A stretch of DNA of 64,000 bases. Origin: Rana temporaria. Taxonomy: Eukaryota; Chordata; Amphibia; Anura; Ranidae. The notes under the pieces are model-generated. The model saw nothing but the letters and a program-made list of their open reading frames with translations, was not told where the DNA came from and did no database searches. Within the stretch, counting starts at the first letter, position 1, and every line of letters starts with the position of its first letter. Below, one piece after another: positions 1-10,584 of this stretch. The stretch lies in contig NC_053501.1 of assembly GCF_905171775.1 (NCBI RefSeq), positions 13,253,844-13,317,843 on the forward strand, written 5' to 3'. Made by a program: the position numbers and the translations under genes.

Positions 1-725
1 ATTTTTTTTGTTTGTTTTTTAGGATCGGGACCTGGGATCTGTCACTTTGAAGCCTGTCTCCGTCTTTTTTTCTCTGTGATTAGAGGTGATAGATACATTG
101 TATTTCTCTCTCCTTGCAGTGTAAAAAAAAAAACTAGATCAAGGTTTGATTTAGTCAGTGCCAGGCTTAGTGTTTGGTCCAAGGTCAGGGCCAAAGGTCA
201 GGGTCAATTTTTTAGTATCAGTGTCAGTTAGTGTCAGTGTACTAATCTCTTCTTGCAGAAAAAAAAATGTGTGTAAAAAAAATAAAAATAATAATACAAA
301 ATAGAAAAAACCTAGATCAAGGTTAGATTTAGGTCAGTGCCAGGGCTAGTGTTTGGGTCAAGGTCAGGGCCAAAGGTCAAGGTCAGTGTCGGTAAGTGTC
401 AGTGTACTAACGATCGGGACCCGGATCTCCCGGTTCCGGTTCACCTGATTGCTGTAATAGCCTCTGATTGGCTATCACAGTGAACAGTCACTGTGAAGCC
501 CGCCTCCATCTTTTTTTTCTTTCTTACATTGTATCTCTCTCTTCTTGCAGAAAAAAAAATTGTGTGTAAAAAAATGTATAATAATAAAAAAAAATACATA
601 GTGTTTGGGTCAAGGTCGGGGCCAAAGGTCAAGGTCAGGGTCAATTTTTTTTGTATGATTTTTTTTTTGTGTATGCTAACTATTGGGACCCGGGTCTCCC
701 GCTTCCGGTTCACCTGATCAGCCAC
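1..725. repeat. GGTCA-rich repeat cluster, head-to-tail units
   Basis: The motif GATCGGGACC(C)GG recurs near 23, 412 and 682, and a block reading GGTCAAGGTCAGGGCCAAAGGTCA recurs near 175, 355 and 600. Between them lie T-rich blocks and TCTCTCTTCTTGCAG-like segments. This indicates three partial tandem units of about 270-390 bp, with internal duplication in the first. Short open frames here are A/T-run artefacts. Class is unknown. Confidence 0.6.
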
Positions 726-1261
726 TTATTTAAAAATAAATAAATAAAAAAAGAATAAAAAAAAACGTGTAATGGATATGCAATAAAGTCTGGCAGCTTA
801 CCTGTCTCATGTGTTCATTAGAGGCCTGACCCTCTTTCTGGCTGTCTTTTATCACCTTCCTCCCTGTATGGCTCCACCCCAGGCCATCCCAGGAAGCCTA
901 TATTAACCACTGCACTGCTAGTCTGCTTGGCTGTTCAACCTTTGTTTGTAGCTTGTTCCTGTCTGCAGTGTGTTACGTTTACCTTCCTGTGTACCGACCT
1001 TGGCTCGTCTCTGACTTCTCCTGTTTCCCTGACCCTTGGCCTGTTCCTTGATTACCCTTGTCTGCCTGTTTCCCCGACCTCGGCTTACCCATCACTATCG
1101 CTTGTCCTGGATGCTGCTTCCCCTCTCTCCCTGCTGAGCGTGACCTTGGATCCAGCGCGACCTGGATCCAGCTGCAGCGAAGGCCATCCTCACCACCAGA
1201 GGCTCTGGTGAACACAAAGCTGGGTCTTAGACTCCGCGCCCTGGGGAATCTTGGGCTCACA
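726..1261. other. Unclassified segment splitting the GGTCA repeat
   Basis: An A-rich stretch (727-770) leads into C/T-rich DNA with repeated phrases of the type GACCTTGGCT, CTGACCTCGG and CCTGTTCC. The flanking GGTCA repeat resumes at 1262, so this block appears inserted in it. I see no coding frame with recognisable similarity. It resembles a degenerate dispersed repeat; no boundary duplication could be established. Confidence 0.35.
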
Positions 1262-1420
1262 AACCTACATCAAAGTTTGATTTAGGTCAGTGCAAGGCTT
1301 AGTGTTTGGGTCAAGGTCAGGGCCAAAGGCCAAGGTCAGGGTCAGTTTGTTTTTTGTTTTGTTTTTGTAGGATTTTTTTTAATATCAGTGTCAAGAGATG
1401 TCAGTGTGTTGTATGTAGGA
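1262..1420. repeat. Further copy of the GGTCA-rich repeat
   Basis: The order of blocks (TTTGATTTAGGTCAGTGC, CTTAGTGTTTGGGTCAAGG, CCAAAGGCCAAGGTCAGGG, then T-rich sequence and AGTGTCAAGAG) matches the units at 120-240 and 310-410. Confidence 0.6.
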
Positions 1421-2654
1421 TAAAAAAAAAGCAAAAAGTGCTGTACTATGGGTACAAACAACAAATAACACACATATGGGATATTGCTGCGATCATCAGG
1501 AGCAGGAGAAATTAGTTTGGGTTGTTCTTTGGTGGAAGGTTATGGTAGTAACAAGGAATATAAAGCTAAATAAAAAATAAAAAAAATTGGGATAGTTTTC
1601 ATTTGATAATAATTAAAAATAAATCTGATATCTATTACCATTTAGCATCAAATAAAAGCCCTATTGGTCCTGAAAGAAATGTGGAATAATCCACCTGGAT
1701 GCACAAAGTAGTTGTGGTGATATGTACAGTTTTACTAACACATGTCAAAGTTGCAAAATTGTGCTTAGGCATTAACATTTGTTTTACCCTTAGGCGTGAA
1801 GGGGTTAATTCTAACAATTCATGGTATTATTTTAAAACGCATGAGCTGAAGGAACCACAAAATCCATAATAGACGGCGGACTAGAATTTCTGATCTTCGC
1901 GGACGTGCCAGATGCTCAATAACGGGGATTGTGTTCTCTCCGCCGCACATATTCCACAGCAGATGTGGTCTGATGGTGCTGATAAACTGCTGTGGACTGA
2001 GACTGGAGCGGGGGGCTCACGGAGGAGGAACCGTGCCGAGAGACCTTCTCTGATGGAAACAAATCTATTCCTTTCGCTCAATTCACCTGGTTCTATAATC
2101 CACTCTGCCGTCACATGCCGCCGCCATGGAGTGGTCCTATAGTCCATAAAAACCCGCTGACCCATGAGGCTCAGAAGGTGCCAGAGGCAAGACGCTCTCT
2201 CCCGTCTGTTGCATCGGGATGGCAGAGAATTCTATCAGCTTCACAATGAACTTGCCGTGCCAAAAATAAAAATTGATGTGTCCCAGGGTCTTAAAGGGGA
2301 CACCGCGTTCTTGCAGCCAGATTTCGTATATTGACTTTTATTCAGTGTAATTTAACCGCTCCACGTCCTGGGCAATTTTTACATTTTTCACACACAGGTT
2401 GCCAACTGTCTATCTGGGAAAATATGTAATTTGTTTGATGTTGAATACCGTGTTATGGCTGCAGCTAGATGCCATAACCCCGGTATCTTCTTTCCCCTCA
2501 GGCATCAGACTTTCAGATAAAACGAATCCATGTGGTGGATTCGCCACAGGATCACTTTTTTAGAAGCAGCAGAAGGGGTGCCCCCCCCACCTGGTTCCCA
2601 GGCTTACTTTACTGATTGCTGAGCCCAGGAACCATCCAGCGACAGCGAGCAGTT
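1421..2654. other. Non-coding DNA, nothing recognised
   Basis: No recognisable coding exon, RNA gene or repeat family was seen. The part from about 1860 to 2270 is of balanced composition and reads like single-copy DNA; short open frames there show no domain or splice context. Confidence 0.4.
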
Positions 2655-3098
2655 TACCATAGAGATAAACTATGGCAAGATGCTCGCCGCTCATCCCTAT
2701 GCCCTTGGAGGACCAGAGCAATGTTGTGATGTCACTTCTGGTTCTCAGGCTTGCCATAAAGAAAGCAAAAGCAATATGGCCGCCAGTCATCTCTATGCCC
2801 TTGGAGGACCAGAGCAATGTTGTGATGTCACTTCTGGTTCTCAGGCTTGCCATAAAGATAAGCAAAAGCAATATGGCCGCCAGTCATCTCTATGCCCTTG
2901 GAGGACTGGAGCAACGTCATGATGTCACTTCTGGTTGTCAGGCTTGCCATAGAGATAGGTGATGGCAAGATCGCCGCCACTCATCTCTATGCCCTTGGAG
3001 GACTGGAGCAACACCATGATGTCACTTCTGGTTGTCAGTCTTGCCATAGAGATAAGAAATTGCAAGCTGGCGGACACTCATTTCTATGCCTTTGGTTA
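2655..3098. repeat. 97-bp minisatellite, about 4.5 copies
   Basis: The phrase ATGCCCTTGGAGGAC begins at 2699, 2795, 2892 and 2989, with a decayed copy at 3086, giving periods of 96-97 bp. Each unit also contains GATGTCACTTCTGGTT and CTTGCCATA(A/G)AGATA. Overlapping open frames across the array are periodic artefacts. Confidence 0.9.
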
Positions 3099-3109
3099 AC
3101 TCTCAAACT

Positions 3110-3695
3110 GCAATTGTCATTTTCACAGTAATCAGTGCATTTTTTATAGCATTTTTTGCTGTGAAAATCACAATGGTCCCAAAAATGTGTCAAAATTGTC
3201 TAATGTGTCCGCCATAATATCGCAGTCACGAAAAAAATCGCTGATCGCCACCATTAGTAGTAAAAAAAATAAAATAAAAATAAAAATGCAATAAAACTAT
3301 CCCCTATTTTGTAAACGCTATAAATTTTGCGCAAACCAATCGATAAACGCTTATTTTACCAAAAATAGGTAGAAGAATACGTATCGGCATAAACTGAGGA
3401 AACATTTTTTTTTTTATATATTTTTGGGGATATTTATTATAGCAAAAAGTAAAAAATATTGATTTTTTTTTTAAATTGTCGCTCTATTTTTGTTTATAGC
3501 GCAAAAACTAAAAACCGCAGAGGTGATCAAATACCACCAAAAGAAAGCTCTATCTGTGGGGAAAAAAGGACGCCAATTTTGTTTGGGAGCCACGTCGCAC
3601 GACAGCGCAATTGTCAGTTAAAGCAACGCCGTGCCGAATCGCAAAAAGGGGCCCGGTCCTTTACCTGCATATTGGTCCGGGTCTTAAGTGGTTAA
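3110..3695 (+). mobile_element. CCACTT-family element, 3' part
   Basis: Blocks shared in order with other copies are seen: TTTTCACAG, CAATGGTCCCAAAAATGTGTC, GCGCAAACCAATCGATAAACGC, AAATACCACCAAAAGAAAGC, GCCACGTCGCACGACAGCG, GTCAGTTAAAGCAACGC, ending AAGTGGTTAA. The opposite-strand copy at 6309 shows the same blocks reversed. It is non-coding and its left end is not resolved. TTAA at the boundary suggests a TTAA-target superfamily (piggyBac or Kolobok type; inference). Confidence 0.75.
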
Positions 3696-3763
3696 GGAGA
3701 TATTTCTTGCACCTACAGGTAAGCCTTAATCTAGGCTTACCTGTAGGGCCAAGTGGTCTGTAA

Positions 3764-4123
3764 GGGCTCTTTCACACGTCCTTTCAGTTTTTGTGTCCGC
3801 TCCATCGGCTCAGCTGGAATCCCCGCTGAGCTGTCGGCGGATAGGGCGGTCCCCGCACACAGTGCAGGGACCGCCCTGTCTCAGCTCCGCTCTGCCCTAT
3901 GGGGAACTGGATGCAGACGGACCGTCTGTCCGTCTGCATCAGTTCCGTTCCGCCGGACGGAAGAAAAATAGGGTTTTCTTCCGTCCGAAAACCGGATCCC
4001 GACGGACGCGGACGCTAGCGGATGCTCCATCCGCTAACGGACGCGTTCCCATAGGGATTCATTACAAGTCCGTTAACAGACTTGTAATGAATGGACAGGC
4101 GGAACGGACATGTGAAAGGGGCC
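3764..4123. mobile_element. Harbinger-like MITE with TAA duplication
   Basis: Terminal inverted repeats are GGGCTCTTTCACACGTC on the left and the complement of GACATGTGAAAGGGGCC on the right, flanked by TAA at 3761-3763 and 4124-4126. The 360-bp interior is GC-rich and self-complementary and carries no transposase. TWA-type duplications with GGGCC-like ends fit PIF/Harbinger MITEs. Confidence 0.75.
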
Positions 4124-4292
4124 TAAGGGTTTACAATCACTTTAAGGGAATTTTTAGGAGTGAGACATATATCACTGTCAGGTGTAAAGAAAAAAAAACA
4201 AAAAACGTAAAAAAACAAGACAAGGAAGATTTTAAGGGTGCAAAATAAAGTGGAGGATGTATCACGCTCTGTATATAGGATGAAAATGTGGA

Positions 4293-4545
4293 GTGAAATC
4301 CCCAATGATTTTATTCTGCTTCAGCAGAGCGCTGTAAATAGAGCTTTTAGCTCTTCAAATGGACAAAAGCATTGCCGGGAATCGATGAGACTTTTCTGGG
4401 TTGTAAATGGAGAATCTGGATGGACACAAATGGAATGTGTAAAAATAAAAACAGTGTAACTGAAGGGTACTTCCAAGGCAACCGGTCATCTACAGAACTT
4501 AACTCCTGTCCCTTCAAACCCTTCCCTTTTGCAATCACAAATATT
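4293..4545 (+). repeat. Dispersed direct repeat, copy 1
   Basis: It shares a chain of blocks with 8810-9078: GCTGTAAATA(G/A)AGCTTTTAGC, ATTGCCGGGA-ATCGATG, TGGATGGACACAAA, ACGGAACTT-like and CAATCACAAAT. The order and spacing are conserved but with many substitutions and indels, so this is an old duplicate or dispersed repeat. No coding frame is conserved between the copies. Confidence 0.65.
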
Positions 4546-4581
4546 TTTTGTTTTTTTTTTCTGTATTCATAGCTATATATA

Positions 4582-4890
4582 CAGTGGAACCTTGGTTTAC
4601 GAATAACGAGGTTAAGGAGGGTTTTGAAAGAAAAGCATTTTTAAATTCTGACTCGTTTTGCGAGTGTTGTCTGACAAAGCAAGCTAATGGGGTGTGCAGT
4701 ACCGCATTTGGCCAGAGGTGCAGGGGGTGCCGGTGACATTCAGAGCCATTCAGAACAGTTTGAAAATACTCTGAATACTCAGAAACAATCAGAAATACTC
4801 CGTTCCTGAGTGTTTCCGAGCCTTTCCAAGGGTCCCCCCCCTCCCCCCCAACTTCTGGCCACATGCTTCCATAAAGCTCAGATTTGTGGA
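4582..4890 (+). mobile_element. CAGTGGAACC MITE, right-truncated (Tc/mariner-like)
   Basis: It starts TA-CAGTGGAACCTTGGTTTACGA and follows the complete copy at 34512-34984 through the blocks TTTTGAAAG, TTGTCT(G/C)(A/G)CAAA, CCAATGGGGTGT-like and TGGCCAGAGGTG. It loses similarity near 4890, where another MITE begins. The TA target and end sequence fit a mariner/Tigger-type MITE. Confidence 0.65.
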
Positions 4891-4904
4891 GTTCATGACT
4901 TATT

Positions 4905-5301
4905 CCTTGTACAAACGATCGGAATTTCCGATGGAAAAAGTCAGAAGGAACTTTTTCATCGGATATTCCGACCGTGTGTGTGCCCCATCTGAGTTTTTCC
5001 ATCCGAATTTCCAACAGACTTAGAAAGAGAACATGTTCTTTTTTTTTTCTAAGGAAATTTTGTTCGTCTGTATGGAACTCAGACGGAGAAAAAAACATGC
5101 ATGCTCAGAATCAAGTCGACACATGCTCGGAAGCATTGAACTTCATTTTTCTCGGCTCGTCGTAGTGTTGTACATCACCGCGTTCTGGACGGTCGGAATT
5201 TGGTGTGACAGTGTGTATGCAAGCCAAGCTTGAACGGAATTCCGTCAGAAAAATCCATCGGAGTTAATCCCGATGGAAATTCCGATCGTGTGTACGCGGC
5301 A
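4905..5301. mobile_element. Cgtgtgtac-type MITE inserted in a Tc1 copy
   Basis: The right end GATCGTGTGTACGCGGCA abuts TAA (5302-5304), after which Tc1 sequence continues. The interior contains repeated inverted phrases such as CGGAATTTCCGATGG and GATGGAAATTCCGATCG. The left end (CAAACGATCGGAATTTCC) is decayed and its flanking TAA is not clear. It belongs with 24309-24729 and 27990-28562. Confidence 0.65.
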
Positions 5302-5780
5302 TAATAGTTGTCCTGTGGACAGATTCTCCCCCCTGAGCTGTGGATCTCTGCAGCTCCTCCAGAGTTACCATGGGCCTCTTGGCTGCTTCTCTGATGAATG
5401 CCCTCCTTGCCCGGCCCGGTCAGTTTAGGTGGACGGTCATGTCTTGGTAGGTTTGCGGTTGTGCCATACTCTTTCCATTTTCGGATGATGGATTGAACAG
5501 AGCTCTGTGAGATTTTCAAAGCTTGGGATATTTTTTTATAACCTAACCCTGCTTTATACTTCTCCGCAACTTTATCCCTGACCCGTCTGATATGTTCCTT
5601 GGCCTTCATGATGCTGTTTGTTCACTAAGGTTCTCTAACAAACCTCTGAGGGCTTCACAGAACAGCTGTATTTATACTGAGATTAAATTACACACAGGTG
5701 GACTCTATTTACTAGGTGACTTCTGAAAGCAATTGGTTCCGCTAGATTTTAGTTATCAGAGTAAAGGGGGCTGAATCCAA

Positions 5781-5811
<31 letters not shown>

Positions 5812-6003
5812 ACACTTTTCACATATTTATTTGTAAAAAAAAATAGAAATCCATTTATCATTTTCCTTCCACTTCACAATTATGTACCACTTTGTGTTGG
5901 TCTATCACATAAAATCCCAATAAAATATGTTTACGTTTTTGGTTGTAACATGACAAAATGCGGGACATGTCAAGGGGTACGAATACTTTTTCAATACACT
6001 GTA
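5302..6003 (-). mobile_element. Tc1-like transposon remnant
   Basis: The right end reads GAATACTTTTTCAATACACTGTA, the complement of a Tc1-type terminal repeat, and matches the end of the copy at 45965-47426. It holds the 5' end of a transposase gene on the minus strand; the other half is missing, the breakpoint being the MITE at 4905-5301. A C-run and CA microsatellite occurs at 5780-5815. Confidence 0.85.
5304..5609 (-). pseudogene. Tc1-like transposase, N-terminal fragment
   Basis: The minus-strand frame from the ATG at 5609 encodes the Tc1-type DNA-binding region: a first helix-turn-helix with VAEKYKAGLGYKKISQALKI, followed by SIIRKWKEYGTTANLPRHD and RPPKLTGPG. This is the paired-like domain with its linker motif. 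After about 80 codons the frame is disrupted and enters the inserted MITE, so the catalytic DDE domain is absent. The family cuts and pastes DNA at TA sites; this copy cannot be functional. The parent family appears to be the same as the pseudogene at 45965-47217, which conversely lacks this N-terminus. Confidence 0.85.
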
Positions 6004-6308
6004 CCTCAGGGATGATTGCAGGATGTAATGGACACATAGGAGGGTCCCGCTGACTCCGCACATATTTACCTATCATGGTACAGGTGCACTGTATGTAGAG
6101 CACCTCGTCAGCCATGATCGGCATGCATTGCATAAAGAAGTACAGAGATCTAGTGATGACATCACTGTATATAAAATAAGGTATGTAATGAAAACAAGGT
6201 TTTATTTAAAAATGTAATTAGAATATTGATGGGGAGGGCAAAATATAGGCAGGCCAAGCTTAATACCGCGTACACACGATCTAAAAAATTACGTTTTTTT
6301 TTATGTCA
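6004..6308. other. Spacer with a truncated MITE end
   Basis: Mostly undiagnosed DNA. At 6265-6285 the phrase TACCGCGTACACACGATC matches the terminus of the cgtgtgtac MITEs, but the element stops within about 30 bases. Nothing coding is seen. Confidence 0.4.
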
Positions 6309-8506
6309 TTAACCACTTAAGCCCCGGACCTTTAGGCAGGTAAAGGACCCGGGCAGTTTTTGCGATTCGGCACTGCGTCGCTTTAACTGACAATTGCGCG
6401 GTCGTGCGACGTGGCTCCCAAACAAAATTGGCGTCCTTTTTTTCCCCCACAAATAGAGCTTTCTTTTGGTGGTATTTGATCACCTCTGCGGTTTTTATTT
6501 TTTGCGCTATAAACAAAAATAGAGCGACAATTTTGAAAAAAATTCAATATTTTTTACTTTTTGCTGTAATAAATATCCCCCAAAAATATATAAAAAAAAA
6601 CATTTTTTTCCTCAGTTTAGGCCGATACGTATTCTTCTACATATTTTTGGTAAAAAAAAATCGCAATAAGCGTTTATCGATTGGTTTGCGCAAAATTTAT
6701 AGCGTTTACAAAATAGGGGATATTTTTATTGCATTTTTATTAATTATTTTTTTTTACTACTAATGGCGGCGATCAGCGATTTTTTTCGTGACTGCAACAT
6801 TATGGCGGACACTTTGGACAATTTTGACACATTTTTGGGACCATTGTCATTTTCACAGCAAAAAATGCATTTAAATTGCATTGTTTATTGTGAAAATGAC
6901 AGTTGCAGTTTGGGAGTTAACCACAGGGGGCGCTGTAGGAGTTAGGGTTCACCTAGTGTGTGTTTACAACTGTAGGGGGTGTGGCTGTAGGTCTGACATC
7001 ATCGATTGTGTCTCCCTATAAAGGGGATCACACAATCGATGCAGCCGCCACAGTGAAGCACGGGGAAGCCGTGTATACACGCGGCTCTCCCCGTTCTTTA
7101 GTTCCGGGGACCGATCGCGGGACCCCAGCGGCGATCGGGTCCGCGGGTCTCGCGGTCCCAGTCCTGGAGCTTTGGACCGCGGTGCGCGCCCGTGACCCAC
7201 GGCTGGGTAGATGTAAACGACGTGCCGGTACGTCGATCTGCCCAGCCGTGCCATTCTGCCGACGTATATTGTCGTGCGCCGGTCGTAAATGTGAGGTATC
7301 GCCGCGTGCGTTAGAGTGCCAGCAACAATTCTAGCCCTAGATCTCCTCTGTAAATCTAAACTGGTAACCTGTAAAAAAAATTCAAAGTGTTTCCTATGGA
7401 GATTTTTAAGTACCGAAGTTTGGCGCCATTCCACGAGTGTGCGGCGCAATTATAAAGCGTGACATGTTAGGTATCTATTTACTCGGCGTAACATCATCTT
7501 TCATATTTTACAAAAAGATTGGGCTAACTTTACTGTTTTGTTATTTTTTTTAATTCATGAAAAAAATGTTTCCAAAAAAAAAGGCGTTTGAAAAATGATT
7601 GCGCAAATACCGTGCAAGATAAAACGTTGCAATGACCGTCGTTTTATTCCCTAGGGTGTCTGCTAAAAAAACATATACACAGCTAGATTCAGATAGATTC
7701 GTCTATCTTAATACCCGGCGTATCTCAGATACGTTACGCCGCTGTAATTTAGGGCGCAAGTTCTGTATTCAGAAAGAACTTGCGCCCTTAGTTACGGCGG
7801 CGTAACGTATCTGTGTCGGCGTAAGCCCGCTTAATTCAAATGTGGATGATGTGGGCGTGTTTTATGTATATTAACTGTGACCCCGCGTATTTGACGTTTT
7901 TTACGAAAGGCGCATGCGCCGCTCGTAAACAAATCCCAGTGCGCATGCTCGAAAATCCGCCGCAAAACGTCATTGCTTTCGACGTGTACGTAAATTACGT
8001 ACATCCCTATTCGCGAACGACTTACGCAAACGACGTAAAATTTTCAAGACTCGACGCGGGAACGACGGCCATACTTAACATAGGATACGCCTCATATAGC
8101 GGGGGTAACTATACGCCGAAAAAAGCCTAACGTAAACAACGTAAAAAAAATGCACAAGACGTACGTTTCTGAATCGGCGTATCTAGCTCATTTGCATATT
8201 CCTCGCTTAACTATACGGAAGCGCCACCTAGCGGCCAGCGTAAATATGCAGCCTAAGGTACGACGGTGTAAGACACTTACGCCGGTCGGATCTTAGGGAA
8301 ATCTATGCGTAACTGATTCTTTGAATCAGGCGCATAGATACGACCGTCCGGACTCGGAGATACGACGGCGTATCTCCTCTCATAATGTTTGGGGGTTCTG
8401 CGTAATTTTCTAGCAAAAGAATGATGATTTGTACATGTAGGAGGAGAAGTGCCAGAATAGGCGCGGTATTGAGGCGGGTATAAAAGCCCGGTATTGAAGG
8501 GGTTAA
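6309..8506 (-). mobile_element. CCACTT-family element, near full length, with nested copy
   Basis: It begins TTAACCACTTAAGCCCCGG and ends TATTGAAGGGGTTAA, giving inverted TTAACC(A/C)CTT ends. Blocks run in reverse order relative to 3110-3695. The interior beyond 6940 is GC-rich (cgatcgcgggacc-type) then AT-rich, with no coherent transposase frame. The GGCCAGATTC-family copy at 7681-8382 is nested in it, followed by a tail (AATGTTTGGGGGTTCTG) also present at 34987-35085. Without the insert it would be about 1.5 kb. Confidence 0.7.
7681..8382 (-). mobile_element. GGCCAGATTC-family element A (right end decayed)
   Basis: The left end is AGCTAGATTCAG. The interior shows the family hallmarks in reverse orientation: a subterminal hairpin with GCGCAAGTTCT and AGAACTTGCGCCC (about 7752-7788), CTATATGAGG-type, GACTTACGCAAACGACGT and GCGCCACCTAGCGGCCAGCG. 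The right end stops at GGCGTATCTCCTCTCA without the usual GAATCTGG. An open frame of about 96 codons here recurs in related copies but shows no transposase motif. Confidence 0.75.
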
Positions 8507-8809
8507 GGACCATATAATTTCTCTGAATTATGAAGAAGGTGATTTTTTTTTCTGTGGCACATTTATGGTACAATATAGGTCAGCTATGAATCCTACAACC
8601 AAACGGCTCCGGGTCTCAGCCGTCACAATACCAGCCCCGTCATTCGTGAGACCCGGCGGCCCCCGGCGCACCTCCATTATGGGAATTCCCTCGCCTCAAA
8701 GAACGTTTTTATGGACCTTCAAGGAAATAAATGTTTCTATCACATTCATGTAGAAAATGACAGAGCGATCAATTATTGATGTGTCACCCGCTGGTAATGC
8801 ATTGTGTCG
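8507..8809. other. Non-coding DNA, nothing recognised
   Basis: Composition is moderate with a GC-rich patch at 8600-8680. No repeat family or supported coding frame was recognised. Confidence 0.35.
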
Positions 8810-9078
8810 GAGTCCCGGAGAAATCCCCGGTGACTTTGTTCTGCCTGAACAGAGAGCTGTAAATAAAGCTTTTAGCCGGATTCGAAAAAAAAATCACAAA
8901 GTTCAAAGGGATGAAAAAAGAAAGAAATAAATTGCCGGGATCGATGCGGCTCTTCTAGGAGGTCGATGGAGAATATGGATGGACACAAAGAGAAATGAAA
9001 AACAGTCATTTACGGAACTTTACTCCCGAAGAAAGGTTTGTCTCCTTCACACCTTCCCACCTCAGCAATCACAAATGT
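8810..9078 (+). repeat. Dispersed direct repeat, copy 2
   Basis: Partner of 4293-4545 in the same orientation, about 4.5 kb away. This copy keeps TTGCCGGGATCGATGCGGCTC and GGTCGATGGAGAATATGGATG more cleanly and contains an extra A-rich insert at about 8883-8935. No conserved reading frame. Confidence 0.65.
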
Positions 9079-9139
9079 TGTTTTTTATTATTTTTATATT
9101 TTTATTTATTATTTTTTTTCTGGCACCACCTAGGCCAGA

Positions 9140-10070
9140 ATCACGTGACCACAAGCTCTGCTGATCCCCCACTCAGTAATAACCCCCAGCTATGCTGATC
9201 CCCCGCTCAGTAATAACCCCTAGCTCTGCAGATTCCCCCACCCAGTAATAACCCCCAGCTCTGCTGATCCCCCACTCAGTAATAACCCCCAGCTCTGCTG
9301 ATCCCCCACTCAGTTGTAACCCCCAGCTCTGCTAATCCCCCACTCAGTAATAACCCCCAGCTCTGCTGATCCCCCACTCAGTATTAACTCCTAGCTCTGC
9401 TGATCCCCCACTCAGTAATAACCCCTAGCTCTGCTGATCCCCCATTTAGTAGTAACCCCCAGCTCTGCTGATCCCCGCTCAGTAGTGACCCCCAGCTCTG
9501 ATGGATGATTCCCCACTCAGTAGTAGCCCCCAGATTTGCTGATCCCCTACTCAGTAGTAACCCTCAACTCCACTGATTCCCCCACTCAGTAGTACCCCCA
9601 GCTCTGCTGATCACTCCACTCACTAGTAACCCCCAGCTCTGCTGTTCCTTCACTCAGTAGTACCCAAGTTCTGCTGATTTCCCCATTCAGTAGTAACCTC
9701 CATCTCTGCTAATTCCTCCACATAGTAGTAACCCCAGCTCTGCTGATCGCCCCACTCACTAGTAACCTCCAGCTCTGCTGATCCCTCACTCAGTAGTACC
9801 CCCAGCTCAGCTGATTGCTCCATTCAGTAGTAACCTCCAGCTCTGTTGATTCCCCCACTCAGTTTTAACCCCCAGCTCCACTGATTCCCCCACTCAGTAG
9901 TACCCCCAGCTCTGCTGATCACCCTACTCACTAGTAACCCCCAGCTCTTCTGATCCCCCCACTCAGTAGTAACCCACAGCTCCACTGATTCCGCCACTCA
10001 GTAGTACCCCCAGCTCTGCTGATCACCCCACTCACTAGTAACCCCCAGCTCTGCTGATCCTCCGGTTTGC
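9140..10070. repeat. 34-bp minisatellite, about 26 copies
   Basis: Units read roughly CTCAGTAGTAACCCCCAGCTCTGCTGATCCCCCA. The left part is homogeneous; units right of about 9480 vary more in length and sequence. No coding function is supported. Confidence 0.9.
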
Positions 10071-10584
10071 TGGTACTCCTCTCTCTCTCTGTTCTCTGCT
10101 CTCCTCCCGCTATACTGTTCCCAAGCTGCTTACCCTGTGTGACATCTGCTAGTTTCATCACTGAATGATGAGAAGACGCTCCTGTCAGTGTTCTCCTGGA
10201 GCAGCGCACTGTAGGGGGGAGGGGGGGATATTAGTGTGCAGGCGCAGCGCGCAGGGATTGTAGCAGCGGATAGGAAAACAGATTTTATATAAAAATAATC
10301 CTCCAAGCATTGTTTCTCCTCCGATTCCTTTACTAATTTAACCTCAAGCTACGACAAGTCCTGTCCTAAAAAACTGGAACGCAAAAATATGATCTGTCCT
10401 TAGCAATAACAGCAGTTCTTTTTCTGTGACCCCCCAAAACATAGCTTTAATACCTATTGATCCCGCCAGTAGATCCATTATTCTTTTCCTTTCTTTATCA
10501 CGGTGACCACATTTTGTTGTGCAATGAAAGCCGTCTTAGCTGGAGATGTAGCAACTGATTATTGAACCTGTTGATTAGGCCTAA
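10071..10584. other. Non-coding DNA, nothing recognised
   Basis: Contains a short G-run (10215-10228) and otherwise ordinary composition. No repeat family, splice context or coding frame could be supported; it may be single-copy sequence. Confidence 0.35.

Noticed and set aside
3764..4123. CpG-rich promoter or CpG island
   Set aside because: The GC-rich, CpG-dense sequence is the interior of a MITE with clear ends and TAA duplication. The same holds for the GGCCAGATTC elements.
7840..8130. 96-codon open frame as a transposase
   Set aside because: No DDE, zinc-finger or HTH motif; recurrence in sister copies is explained by DNA similarity.
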